This document shows, in pieces, positions 25,371-33,630 of a DNA stretch of 64,000 nt. Made by a program: the position numbers and the translations under genes. The first letter of the stretch is position 1. Each line of letters begins with the position of its first letter. A model generated the notes under the pieces. It was not told the DNA's origin. It was given only the letters and a program-made list of their open reading frames with translations, and searched no databases. The DNA comes from JANNGC01 sp043757045 (lineage in GTDB: Bacteria; Verrucomicrobiota; Verrucomicrobiia; Limisphaerales; SIBH01). Location of the stretch: NCBI GenBank assembly GCA_043757045.1, contig JAYVQC010000097.1, positions 8,042-72,041 of the forward strand. The letters run 5' to 3'.

Positions 25371-25788
25371 TGAAAGCGGCGCACTATAATCTTGGCGGTT
25401 GCCCGGTCAAACGTGCAGTGAGTTGACCGCGCGGCGCGGGTTTACGTTCAAGCATGGCTGAGAGCCTGTCTGAAAATTCGGGATGGGTAGCACAGGCCAC
25501 TGGCCTGTGCCGCCGGGCTACCAGCCCGGTGGAAGGGTGAGGGCCGCGCGGGCAAGCCAGGGGTAATTCGGACTAAGGATGCTCACTCTCATTCCGCTGG
25601 GCAGGTTGCCCAGCGGAACGGGCTGGTAGCCCGTTCCACCCTTTTTCAGACAGGCTCTGAGAGTTGATCCACGAAAGACACGGCCGGACGGTCGCTTTAG
25701 CGCCGCTTTTTGAACCGGCCAATAAAATGTTAATGCCCGCCGACAACTAAGCTTTGAACGCGCCGTCGCTTTCCACTCTCCTACGCCC
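25371..25788. other. Intergenic region, 418 bp, with a composite palindromic element
   Basis: Between the divergent secreted-protein gene and dnaB. It holds the 198-bp element at 25461-25658 and a 22-bp remnant (GGTCGCTTTAGCGCCGCTTT, 25690-25711) of the 101-bp family seen at 45014 and 61427. No ORF was supported; the dnaB promoter must lie in the last 80 bp. Confidence 0.6.
25461..25658. repeat. 198-bp composite element with 16-bp perfect terminal inverted repeats
   Basis: Ends AGAGCCTGTCTGAAAA (25461-25476) and its exact complement (25643-25658). Inside are further hairpins: GCACAGGCCACTGGCCTGTGC, GCCGGGCTACCAGCCCGG, and GAACGGGCTGGTAGCCCGTTC near the right end. Confidence 0.88.
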
Positions 25789-27255
25789 GTGCTTGATTCC
25801 GTGAACCCAGAGACCGGCTCGTCGTCGGCTGATTTGCGCAAGGGCCGTCGCAAGAAATCCGCCCACGAGGCGCGCGCCGTCTCGTCCGTGGACCGGCTGC
25901 CGCCGCATTCCGTCGAGGCCGAGCAGGGCGTGCTGGGCTGCGTGTTTCTCATGCCGCACGAGTGCCTCGGCCTGTGCGTCGAGAAGTTTAAGCAGGGGCC
26001 GGATGTGTTTTACGACCTGCGGCACAAGACCATCTACGAGTTACTCATCGAGATGTATGACCGCAAGGAGGCCATTGACGTCATCACCGTGCAGCAGCGG
26101 TTGAAGGACCGGCAGCAGCTCGAAGCCGTCGGCGGCATCGCCTACCTCGCCACCTTGCCGGACACCGTGCCGAGCGCGGCGAACCTTTCTTTCTACGTCA
26201 ACATCGTCCGCGAGAAATACACGCTGCGGAGAATGATCGCCACCTGCACCGACGTGGTGGCGCGCGTGTACGAACACGAGGGCGAGGTGGACGCGCTGGT
26301 GGATGAAATCGAGACGGACATCCTCCGCCTGAGCGAAGAGCGCGTGGAAGTGCAGACGTTGCTGATCAAGGACGTGGTTCACAAAGCCATCAACCGCCTC
26401 GAAGAATACCATGCCAACCAAGGGATGCTCACCGGCCTCAGCACCGGCTTCCCCGACCTGGACAAGATGACCACCGGGATGCACGGCGGGGAAATGATCG
26501 TCATCGCCGCGCGCCCCTCGATGGGTAAGACCTCGCTGGCCATGAACATCGCCGAGGCGGTGGCCATTGATCAGAAGATGCCGGTGGGCGTCTTCTCGCT
26601 GGAAATGAGTTCGGAGTCGCTGGTGTTGCGCATGCTCTGCTCGCGCGCGCGGGTCAACCTGCGGAACATCCGCGAGGGCTTTTTCTCCGAGCGCGACTTC
26701 CCGAAAATCACCAGCGCCGCCGGCAAACTTGCCGCCGCGCCGCTCTACATTGATGACACGGCGGGCCTCTCCATCCTGCAATTGCGGGCCAAGGCGCGGC
26801 GCATGTGGCAGCAGTATGGCTGCAAGCTTTTCGTCATTGACTACCTCCAACTGCTTCACTCTACTGCGCGCCGAGCCGAGAATCGTCAGCAGGAAATCGC
26901 GGATATTTCCAACGGTGTGAAGGCCCTGGCCAAGGAACTCAACGTGCCCGTCATCGTGCTGGCGCAGTTGAATCGCGAGATCGAAAAGGAAAAAAACCGC
27001 AAGCCCCGCATGTCGGATTTGCGCGAATCGGGCGCGATTGAACAGGATGCGGACTTGATTGGTCTGCTCTACAAGCCGTCCTCCGGGGACGACGATGAGG
27101 GGCCGGGCGCCGAGCAGGAATCGGTGGCGGTGAACCTCCTGATCGCAAAGCAGCGCAACGGACCGACAGGCGACGTGAACCTCACGTTCCTGAAAACGTA
27201 CACCCGGTTCGAGAGCGCCGCGAAGATCAGTGCTGACGACAGTTCGGCTGAATAG
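25789..27255 (+). CDS. dnaB: Replicative DNA helicase DnaB
   Basis: 488 residues from a GTG at 25789. The N-terminal domain begins LPPHSVEAEQGVLGCVF, as in DnaB. The RecA-like helicase core contains the Walker A region IAARPSMGKTSLAMNIA, GVFSLEMSSESLVLRML, Walker B LFVIDYLQLL and the later MSDLRESGAIEQDADLI. The N-terminal 30 residues are basic and extra. It unwinds the replication fork as a hexamer. It sits six bases before bamA, an unusual grouping that may reflect local rearrangement rather than function. Confidence 0.97.
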   Translation: MLDSVNPETGSSSADLRKGRRKKSAHEARAVSSVDRLPPHSVEAEQGVLGCVFLMPHECLGLCVEKFKQGPDVFYDLRHKTIYELLIEMYDRKEAIDVITVQQRLKDRQQLEAVGGIAYLATLPDTVPSAANLSFYVNIVREKYTLRRMIATCTDVVARVYEHEGEVDALVDEIETDILRLSEERVEVQTLLIKDVVHKAINRLEEYHANQGMLTGLSTGFPDLDKMTTGMHGGEMIVIAARPSMGKTSLAMNIAEAVAIDQKMPVGVFSLEMSSESLVLRMLCSRARVNLRNIREGFFSERDFPKITSAAGKLAAAPLYIDDTAGLSILQLRAKARRMWQQYGCKLFVIDYLQLLHSTARRAENRQQEIADISNGVKALAKELNVPVIVLAQLNREIEKEKNRKPRMSDLRESGAIEQDADLIGLLYKPSSGDDDEGPGAEQESVAVNLLIAKQRNGPTGDVNLTFLKTYTRFESAAKISADDSSAE

Positions 27256-27261
27256 CTGTAG

Positions 27262-29658
27262 ATGAACAAACTCTTTCGTTACGCGGCGCTCGCGCTTTGG
27301 CTCGGCACCGCTGCCATCCTTTCCGCCCAGACTCCTTCCCAGGTGAAGAAGGTCGAGCTGAAGCAAGTCGGCCCGCAGGAGGTCAGCGAACAGATGATCC
27401 GCGCGAACATCCGTGTGCGCCCCGGCGATCCCTACAGCAGTGTGGCGGTCATTGACGACATTCGAAACCTGTACGGCACCGGGCATTTCCTGAACATCCG
27501 CACCATCGAGGAGCCTTCGCCCGAAGGTCTCACGCTCACTTACGTACTCGTCGCCAAGCCACGCGTCACGGACATCCGTTTTGTGGGCAACGCGAAGTAC
27601 GACAACAAGCAGTTGACCAAGATCATCAAGTCCAAGGTTGGCCAGTTGCTCGACGAGCGGCAGCTCTTCGCCGACGTGCAGGAGATCAAGAAAAAGTACC
27701 AGAACGCCGGACTCCAGCGCACGGAGGTGAAATATATTCTCAATCCCGACGAGAACGCGGGCCGCGCGACCGTGACCTTCGAGATCGCCGAGACGCCGAA
27801 GGTCCGCATCGTGGACGTGGTCTTCGATGGCTCGAACCACTTCACGCAGAAGAAGCTCCGCAAGCAGATCAAGACCAAGCGCTGGTGGTGGCTCGGCGTC
27901 TTCAGCGGCGCGGGCAAGCTGAAGGACGATCAACTGGAAGACGACAAGGACGCGCTCATCGAGTTCTACCGCAACCAGGGCTACATTGATTTCGAGTTGA
28001 AAGAGGTGAAGCAGGAATACTTCACGCCCACGCGGATGATTCTGCATTTCATCGTCAACGAGGGACGGCAGTACAAAGTCGGCGCGGTCGGCCTCAAGGG
28101 CGCGGCCATCTTCAGCACCAACACCCTCGCCGAAACGTTGCGGATGAAAGTCGGCGACACTTTCACACCCGAAGGGCTCTCGAAGGATCGTGATGCGGTG
28201 GAGGATTACTACAGTTCGCGCGGTTACATCGAGACGCGCGTGGTGCCGCGCAAGAACCCGAACGTGGACACCGGCACGATGGACGTGATTTACGAGATCG
28301 CCGAGAGCGAGAAGGTGAAAATCGGGCGCATTGACATCAAGGGCAACGTCCGCACCAAGGACACCGTCATCCGCCGCGAACTCGCGGTCTCGCCCGGCGA
28401 GACCTTTGACATGGTGCGCGTGCGCCGCAGCAAAAACCGTTTGATGCAGACCGGCTTCTTCGAGCGCGTGGACACGCGGCCCGAGGACTCGGACGTGCCG
28501 AACGAGAAGAACCTCGTCGTGGGCGTCGAGGAGAAGAACACCGGGCAGTTCACCGTGGGCGCAGGCTTCAGTTCCGTCGAGTCGTTCGTCGGCTACGTCG
28601 AGGTCTATCAGGGCAACTTTGATTTGTTCAAGTGGCCGACCTTCACGGGCGCGGGGCAGAAGTTTCGTGCGAAGGTCGCGCTGGGCACGTTGCGGCAGGA
28701 TTACGAAGTGTCGTTCATCGAGCCGTGGTTCCTCGACCGCAAGCTCTCGCTCGGCGTGGATCTTTATTACAAGGAGATTGCCTTCTACAGCGACCTGTAT
28801 GACCAGCGGCAGGCGGGCGGGAAAGTCAGCCTCACCCGCACGCTGGGCAGCGACTTCCTGATTGGCAGCATCAGCTACACGCCGGAAATCATCGGCATTC
28901 TGAAGGTGGACCGGGATTCGCCGAGTACGATCTTGAACACAGAGGGCAGCTTCTTCCTGAACCGTTTCGGCGCATCCATCGCCTATGACACGCGCAACAA
29001 CTCGCTCTTGCCGAACAAGGGCCAGCGCACCGAACTCTCCACGGAACTGACCGGCGGCGACGCGAATTTCTACAAGCTGGAGGCGAAGACGGCCTGGTAC
29101 TTCCCCGGCTTCTTTGAAGGTCACGTTCTCGAAGTCGGACTGAAGGGCGGCGTGGTCGAGGCGTTGAATGATTTCGGCGACGATGCGGGGGCGTACACTT
29201 ATTACAAAGAGACCGACCCGATTACCGGAGCAGTGGTCACGAAGCGTGTCCCCAACCTCAAGCACAACGACGTGCCTTTCTTCGAGCGTTACTTCCTCGG
29301 TGGTGCCTACTCGCTGCGCGGCTTCAAGTATCGCGATGTTTCCCCCCAGGAACGCGGGCGCAACAGCGTGGGTTTCGAGCCGGTCGGCGGCAACAGCTTC
29401 TACTTCGCCTACGCGGAATACAGCGTGCCGATCATCGAGTTTCTGCGCGTCGCGACCTTCTACGACATGGGCAATGTGTTTTACGACTCCTACAAATTCA
29501 AAAGCACCTTCGCCTCGGACTTCGGCTTCGGCCTGCGTCTGAACATCCCGCGCCTGGGGCCGCTGCGATTTGACTACGGCATCCCGCTCCAGGACCCTGA
29601 CAATCGCGGGGGCGGCGGACGGTTCAACTTCACCGTCGGTTACCAGCGTGAGTTTTAA
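27262..29658 (+). CDS. bamA: Outer membrane protein assembly factor BamA
   Basis: 798 residues with an N-terminal signal peptide (ALALWLGTAAILSAQ). Several POTRA domains occupy about residues 20-440 (repeated patterns like VTDIRFVGNAKYDNKQL, VRIVDVVFDGSNHFTQKKL and KIGRIDIKGNVRTKDTVIRREL). The C-terminal half is a 16-strand-type barrel with FLGGAYSLRGFKYRD (the conserved RGF loop) and the terminal aromatic YQREF. It inserts beta-barrel proteins into the outer membrane. The skp/ompH gene directly downstream is the usual partner arrangement. Confidence 0.96.
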   Translation: MNKLFRYAALALWLGTAAILSAQTPSQVKKVELKQVGPQEVSEQMIRANIRVRPGDPYSSVAVIDDIRNLYGTGHFLNIRTIEEPSPEGLTLTYVLVAKPRVTDIRFVGNAKYDNKQLTKIIKSKVGQLLDERQLFADVQEIKKKYQNAGLQRTEVKYILNPDENAGRATVTFEIAETPKVRIVDVVFDGSNHFTQKKLRKQIKTKRWWWLGVFSGAGKLKDDQLEDDKDALIEFYRNQGYIDFELKEVKQEYFTPTRMILHFIVNEGRQYKVGAVGLKGAAIFSTNTLAETLRMKVGDTFTPEGLSKDRDAVEDYYSSRGYIETRVVPRKNPNVDTGTMDVIYEIAESEKVKIGRIDIKGNVRTKDTVIRRELAVSPGETFDMVRVRRSKNRLMQTGFFERVDTRPEDSDVPNEKNLVVGVEEKNTGQFTVGAGFSSVESFVGYVEVYQGNFDLFKWPTFTGAGQKFRAKVALGTLRQDYEVSFIEPWFLDRKLSLGVDLYYKEIAFYSDLYDQRQAGGKVSLTRTLGSDFLIGSISYTPEIIGILKVDRDSPSTILNTEGSFFLNRFGASIAYDTRNNSLLPNKGQRTELSTELTGGDANFYKLEAKTAWYFPGFFEGHVLEVGLKGGVVEALNDFGDDAGAYTYYKETDPITGAVVTKRVPNLKHNDVPFFERYFLGGAYSLRGFKYRDVSPQERGRNSVGFEPVGGNSFYFAYAEYSVPIIEFLRVATFYDMGNVFYDSYKFKSTFASDFGFGLRLNIPRLGPLRFDYGIPLQDPDNRGGGGRFNFTVGYQREF

Positions 29659-29670
29659 TTTTTGCTGAAC

Positions 29671-30261
29671 ATGAAAAAGACATTGCTCGTATTGACCTCC
29701 TGTTTCCTCCTCGCGCTGGGCGCGTCCGCCGCCGAGGCGCAGAAAATCGCCACCATTGACCTCCGCAAAGTGTTCGATGGCTTTTGGAAAACCAAACAGG
29801 CCGACGCCAAGCTCAAGGAGGACGCCGGTGAACTGGAGAAGGATCGCAAGATCATGGTGGACCAGTTCCAGAAGAGCGAGGAGCACTATAACAAGACCGT
29901 CGAAGGCGTGAAAGACCTCGCCCTCTCGGCCGCCGAGCGCGACAAGCGCAAGAAGGACGCGGAGAACGAGCTGCTCGGCCTGCGCGACATGGAGGGCCGC
30001 ATCAAACAGTTCGACAACACCTCGCGCGCGCAGCTCGCCGAGAAGCAGCGCCGCATCCGCGACAACATCCTGACCGAAATTCGCGAGACCGTGAAGCTCA
30101 AGGTCAAGACCGCGAACTACACCATGGTCCTCGACACCGCCGCCGAGACCCCGAACGGCACGCCCATTGTCCTCTACACCAACGGCTCCGACGATCTCAC
30201 CGACGCGGTGTTGAAGGAGCTGAACATCAACGCCCCGGTCACACCGGCGGCGGCGAAGTAG
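29671..30261 (+). CDS. OmpH/Skp-family periplasmic chaperone
   Basis: 196 residues from the ATG at 29671 (a TTG at 29662 is less likely). The signal peptide (MKKTLLVLTSCFLLALGASA) is followed by KIATIDLRKVFDGFWKT, the conserved OmpH start, a long charged coiled coil (about 45-150) and a small beta end (YTMVLDTAAETPNGTPIVLY). It carries unfolded outer membrane proteins to BamA, which is encoded 12 bases upstream. Confidence 0.92.
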   Translation: MKKTLLVLTSCFLLALGASAAEAQKIATIDLRKVFDGFWKTKQADAKLKEDAGELEKDRKIMVDQFQKSEEHYNKTVEGVKDLALSAAERDKRKKDAENELLGLRDMEGRIKQFDNTSRAQLAEKQRRIRDNILTEIRETVKLKVKTANYTMVLDTAAETPNGTPIVLYTNGSDDLTDAVLKELNINAPVTPAAAK

Positions 30262-30336
30262 CCTCGCCCTCTGCCACGGGGTGTGATTGGAAGTGGCGGT
30301 CCGAGCGCGTGGCGTCAGGCATCCTGCCTGACGTAG

Positions 30337-30443
30337 AGGGCTGGCGTCCCGCCGCCCGGATCGAGCGTTGGAAGGTTCTCGCGCCTGGCAAATAGTCCCG
30401 CCCAGTTTCCGCCGGGCGGGACGCCTGCCGCCACCGGCCCTCC
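30337..30443. repeat. Inverted-repeat element, GGCGTCCCGCC type
   Basis: Arms around GAGGGCTGGCGTCCCGCCGC (30337) and GGGCGGGACGCCTGCCGCC (to about 30443) pair imperfectly. A separate hairpin GGCGTCAGGCATCCTGCCTGACG-like lies just upstream (30310-30332). Together they fill the gap between skp and the FG-GAP gene. Confidence 0.65.
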
Positions 30444-30535
30444 ACTTCCCATCGCACCCGATGCCCAGCGGTCGCTGGAGCCGCGGCATTAGAAATCGGA
30501 TTGGAAGCGCCGACGCGGGTCGGACATAACACCCC

Positions 30536-32479
30536 ATGCGAATTCTCCTTCTGCTCGCTGGCGCGTTGGCGTTGCTCCCGCTGCGCGCCGTCGAGTTGAC
30601 GCGCCTTCTGCAAAACAACCCCGGCCTCGTCGTTGACCTCGGCGTCGGACTCTACGCTTTTCCACTGCCGATGGACTGGGATGGCGATGGTGATCTCGAC
30701 CTGCTCGTGGCCTGTCCCGACAAGCATTACCAAGGCGTTTATCTTTTCGAGAATCCGGCGGGGAAGGGCGTCGCCATGCCGGTGTTCAAAGCGGGGAAAC
30801 GTCTCGGTCCGGCGGCGGAATACATGACGCTCTCGACGGTGGACGGGAAGCCGCGCCTGCTCGCGCGGAATCGCGAGTATCCCGATTTTACCAACGGCAA
30901 TTTCACCACCACGCGAACCATTTATCCGACGAGCCTCCTCGCGAATATCAAGCGCGTGCGCGGCAACACCTGGCGCTACGCGGACGTGGACGGCGACGGC
31001 GCGAGCGACCTGCTCGTGGGCCATGATTCATGGGACGACTTCGGCTGGTTCGGCACGGACTGGGCGCGCCAATACAATTCTCGCGGCGCGTGGACCGGCG
31101 CGCTGCCGCACGGCTGGTTCTACTGGGTGAAGAACGACGGCACCGACGCCGCGCCGAAGTTTGGCCGGCCGCAACAACTCCTCGCCGGCGGTCAACCGAT
31201 GGAAGTCACCGGAGCACCCACGCCGAACCTCGCGGACTTCGACGGCGACGGCGACCTCGACCTCATCAGCGGCGAGTTCCTCGACGGCTTCACGTTTTTT
31301 GAGAACATCGGCACACGCACGAAACCGGACTTCGCGATTGGTGTGAAGTTGACGCAACTCGGCCAACCGCTCGTGATGGACCTGCAAATGATTGTGCCGC
31401 ACGCCGTGGACTGGAACGGCGACCAGCGTGCGGACTTGCTCTGCGGCGACGAGGATGGGCGCGTCGCGTTCCTCGAAAACACCGGGCGGCGCGTGAACAG
31501 CGCGCCGAAATTTCTCCCGCCGCGCTACTTTCAGCAGGAGGCGGACGAGCTGAAGTGCGGCGCGCTCGCCACGCCCTGCGTCGTTGATTGGGACGGCGAC
31601 GGCGACGAAGACATCATCAGCGGGAACTCGGCGGGCTGCCTGGAATTTATCGAGAACCTGAGCGGGCCGCGTGTGGCCGCGCCGAAGTGGGCTGCGCCGA
31701 AGAAACTTTTGGCGAACGGCAAAGTGATTCGCATTCAAGCCGGCCCGAACGGTTCGATTCAGGGACCGATTGAAGCGAAGTGGGGTTACACCGTGCCGTC
31801 CGTCGCGGACTGGGACGGCGACGGACTGCCGGACATCGTGATCAATTCCATCTGGGGCCGCATCGAGTGGTTCAAGAACGTCGGCACGCGCACCGCGCCG
31901 AAACTCGCCGCGGCCGAGCGCGTTGAAGTGGATTGGCCATCGGCGCTGCGGACGCCGCCCAAGCCCGAATGGAATTGGTGGAATCCCAAGGGCCGCGAAC
32001 TGGTCACGCAATGGCGCACCTCGCCCGTCGCGGTGGACTGGAACGGCGATGGACTCACCGACCTCGTGATGATGGACCACCAAGGCTGGCTCTGCCTCTG
32101 GCCGCGTGAGAAGCGTGGGGACAAGCTCGCGCTGCTGCCCGGCCAGCGCGTCCTGTGTGATGAATCGGGCGCACCACTGCGCTTCAACGACAAACCACTC
32201 GGCGCGAGCGGACGGCGCAAATTCACCGTGGTGGATTGGGACGGCGACGGGAAACTCGACATTCTCGCGGACGGCAAAAACGCCGTCTTCTGGCGTCAGG
32301 TCGCGCAACGCGAGGGCAAATGGCTTTTCAAGAACGAAGGCGATCTCGCGAGCGGCGACACGTCCGGCCATTCACCCACGCCCGCGACTGCTGACTGGGA
32401 CGGCGACGGCAAGCGCGACTTGGTGCTCGGCGCGCAGGAGGGGCATTTCTATTTCCTGAAGAATCCGCGCAGCCGGTGA
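30536..32479 (+). CDS. Secreted FG-GAP/VCBS-repeat protein
   Basis: 647 residues with a signal peptide (LLLLAGALALLPLRAVE). At least eight copies of the calcium-binding FG-GAP/VCBS motif D-x-DGDGxxDL are visible (MDWDGDGDLDLLVA, ADVDGDGASDLLVG, ADFDGDGDLDLISG, VDWNGDQRADLLCG, VDWDGDGDEDIISG, ADWDGDGLPDIVIN, VDWNGDGLTDLVMM, VDWDGDGKLDILAD, ADWDGDGKRDLVLG). This predicts a beta-propeller outside the cell. Many such proteins occur in Verrucomicrobia; substrate unknown. The stop codon directly touches an inverted-repeat element. Confidence 0.92.
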   Translation: MRILLLLAGALALLPLRAVELTRLLQNNPGLVVDLGVGLYAFPLPMDWDGDGDLDLLVACPDKHYQGVYLFENPAGKGVAMPVFKAGKRLGPAAEYMTLSTVDGKPRLLARNREYPDFTNGNFTTTRTIYPTSLLANIKRVRGNTWRYADVDGDGASDLLVGHDSWDDFGWFGTDWARQYNSRGAWTGALPHGWFYWVKNDGTDAAPKFGRPQQLLAGGQPMEVTGAPTPNLADFDGDGDLDLISGEFLDGFTFFENIGTRTKPDFAIGVKLTQLGQPLVMDLQMIVPHAVDWNGDQRADLLCGDEDGRVAFLENTGRRVNSAPKFLPPRYFQQEADELKCGALATPCVVDWDGDGDEDIISGNSAGCLEFIENLSGPRVAAPKWAAPKKLLANGKVIRIQAGPNGSIQGPIEAKWGYTVPSVADWDGDGLPDIVINSIWGRIEWFKNVGTRTAPKLAAAERVEVDWPSALRTPPKPEWNWWNPKGRELVTQWRTSPVAVDWNGDGLTDLVMMDHQGWLCLWPREKRGDKLALLPGQRVLCDESGAPLRFNDKPLGASGRRKFTVVDWDGDGKLDILADGKNAVFWRQVAQREGKWLFKNEGDLASGDTSGHSPTPATADWDGDGKRDLVLGAQEGHFYFLKNPRSR

Positions 32480-32587
32480 AGGAGCGCGGGTTTTCAACCC
32501 GCAGCAACGTGCCAGAACAGGAGAGTTTCCTTCGTCAGCAAGCCGACTGGTCGCTGAACATTACTGTAGGTTGAACCCCCGCGCTCC
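32480..32587. repeat. 108-bp inverted-repeat element GGAGCGCGGG type
   Basis: Left end GGAGCGCGGGTTTTCAACCC (32480) pairs with the right end GGTTGAACCCCCGCGCTCC (to 32587). It begins at the base after the FG-GAP stop and ends two bases before the pseudogene stop codon. Confidence 0.82.
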
Positions 32588-32589
32588 CC

Positions 32590-32879
32590 TCACCGCCACT
32601 GCCCCGTGAGCGTGAAGGCCGCCCAGAAGTAGGGGTTGGAGAAATCTTCCTTCGCTCCTTTTGTGCGCAGCAGCGACAACTGCGCCGCGCGCCAGGCCTC
32701 CGCGCGCGGTTCGCCGGCCCGCCAGCGGCGCATGAACTCCGTCATCAAACGGCTCGTCGCCGCGTCGCTCACTTTCCAATGGCTCGCCAGCACCGTCTCT
32801 GCGCCGGCGATGCGGAAGGCGCGGCGCAGCGACATCACGCCCTCGCCGATCTTCACCCCGCCCGTGCCCGAATTGCACT
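32590..32879 (-). pseudogene. Partial copy of the CHAT protease 3' end
   Basis: This 290-bp stretch is nearly identical to the last 288 bp of the TPR-CHAT gene (33631-33918), including the end NPYFWAAFTLTGQWR. Homology starts at the catalytic cysteine: the copy reads CNSGTGGVKIGEG against CDSGTGEVKIGEG in the full gene. The TPR part and catalytic histidine are missing, so it cannot be an active protease. The frame stays open upstream to 33054, but that part shows no homology. Only a small indel region (SLLRTKGAKEDF against SLLHDKSDRDNP) differs substantially. The two copies flank the PIN toxin-antitoxin pair. Confidence 0.85.
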
Positions 32880-32936
32880 GCTCCTTGGCCGGAATTTGGA
32901 TTGGCAATTTAAGTTCCTGCGGGCAAATTTCTGGCC

Positions 32937-33170
32937 ATGAGCACGGTTGTGGAAATTGAGTCCGCCCTGAAGCAGTTGCCATTACAGGACGCCCAGTCCA
33001 TCGCGCAGTGGTTGCAGAAATATCTCGACCGCCACCACAGCCCGCCGCCCCCATCTGCCAGCCCAGCGTCAGTCAAGCTGCCGGACTACGCCGCGCGCCG
33101 ACGAATGATTTTTGGCGAAAAGGTGCTGCCGAACATGGTCCTGCTGTCCCGTGAAGAGGAACGCTGGTGA
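32937..33170 (+). CDS. Antitoxin of a PIN-domain toxin-antitoxin pair
   Basis: 77 residues. The N-terminal helical part (STVVEIESALKQLPLQDAQSIAQWLQKYL) resembles small prevent-host-death-unlike antitoxins that accompany VapC toxins. The C-terminal tail (DYAARRRMIFGEKVLPNMVLLSREEERW) would be the toxin-wrapping segment. The last codons overlap the toxin start by four bases (GTGA at 33167-33170), the usual translational coupling. The pair is inserted between two copies of the CHAT gene end. Confidence 0.75.
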   Translation: MSTVVEIESALKQLPLQDAQSIAQWLQKYLDRHHSPPPPSASPASVKLPDYAARRRMIFGEKVLPNMVLLSREEERW

Positions 33171-33598
33171 CTTACGTCGATACCAGCGTTCTCTTCTCGC
33201 TCTACGTCCCGGATGCGAATTCATCCAGAGCCGATGCGTGGCGGCGGGCCAATCCGGTCCCGATTGATTTCACCGGCTTTCACCGTATTGAACTCCGAAA
33301 CGCGTTGAGCCTGGCCGTGTTTCAGCAGCGGTTGACGCCCGATGAAACACAGGCGGCGTGGACACAGGTTCAGGAGGATTTGCAGGCCGGTGTTCTGGTG
33401 GCGAAACCGGACCTGTGGGCCAAGCTCGTTCCAGAAGCGGAAGCGTTGGCCGCGCATCACACACCGACGCTTGGCACCCGCAGTCTCGACGTTCTCCACG
33501 TCGCCGCCGCTTCAGTCATCGGGGCCACGGAGTTTTGCACCTTCGATGTGCGGCAAGGCAAACTGGCACAATTGGCCGGGATGCTTCTCCGGCCATAA
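33167..33598 (+). CDS. PIN-domain (VapC-like) toxin
   Basis: 143 residues starting with GTG. PIN hallmarks are present: TYVDTSVLFSLY with the first aspartate, FHRIELRNAL with the glutamate, SLDVLHVAAA and CTFDVRQGKLA with the later aspartates. VapC-type proteins are metal-dependent ribonucleases that cut tRNA or rRNA when freed from antitoxin. Coupled to the antitoxin by a four-base overlap. It converges on the TPR-CHAT gene, which ends 32 bp downstream. Confidence 0.88.
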   Translation: MTYVDTSVLFSLYVPDANSSRADAWRRANPVPIDFTGFHRIELRNALSLAVFQQRLTPDETQAAWTQVQEDLQAGVLVAKPDLWAKLVPEAEALAAHHTPTLGTRSLDVLHVAAASVIGATEFCTFDVRQGKLAQLAGMLLRP

Positions 33599-33630
33599 AC
33601 CCAGGACAATGCCAACGAACTCGGCCCCAC

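Noticed and set aside
26041..30618. A 1525-residue open frame on the minus strand
   Set aside because: It is antisense to dnaB, bamA and skp, all with clear motifs. It arises from high-GC codon bias and has no recognisable domains.
32880..33054. Upstream part of the open frame containing the CHAT fragment
   Set aside because: No homology to CHAT or TPR beyond the duplicated segment; it overlaps the antitoxin gene on the opposite strand.
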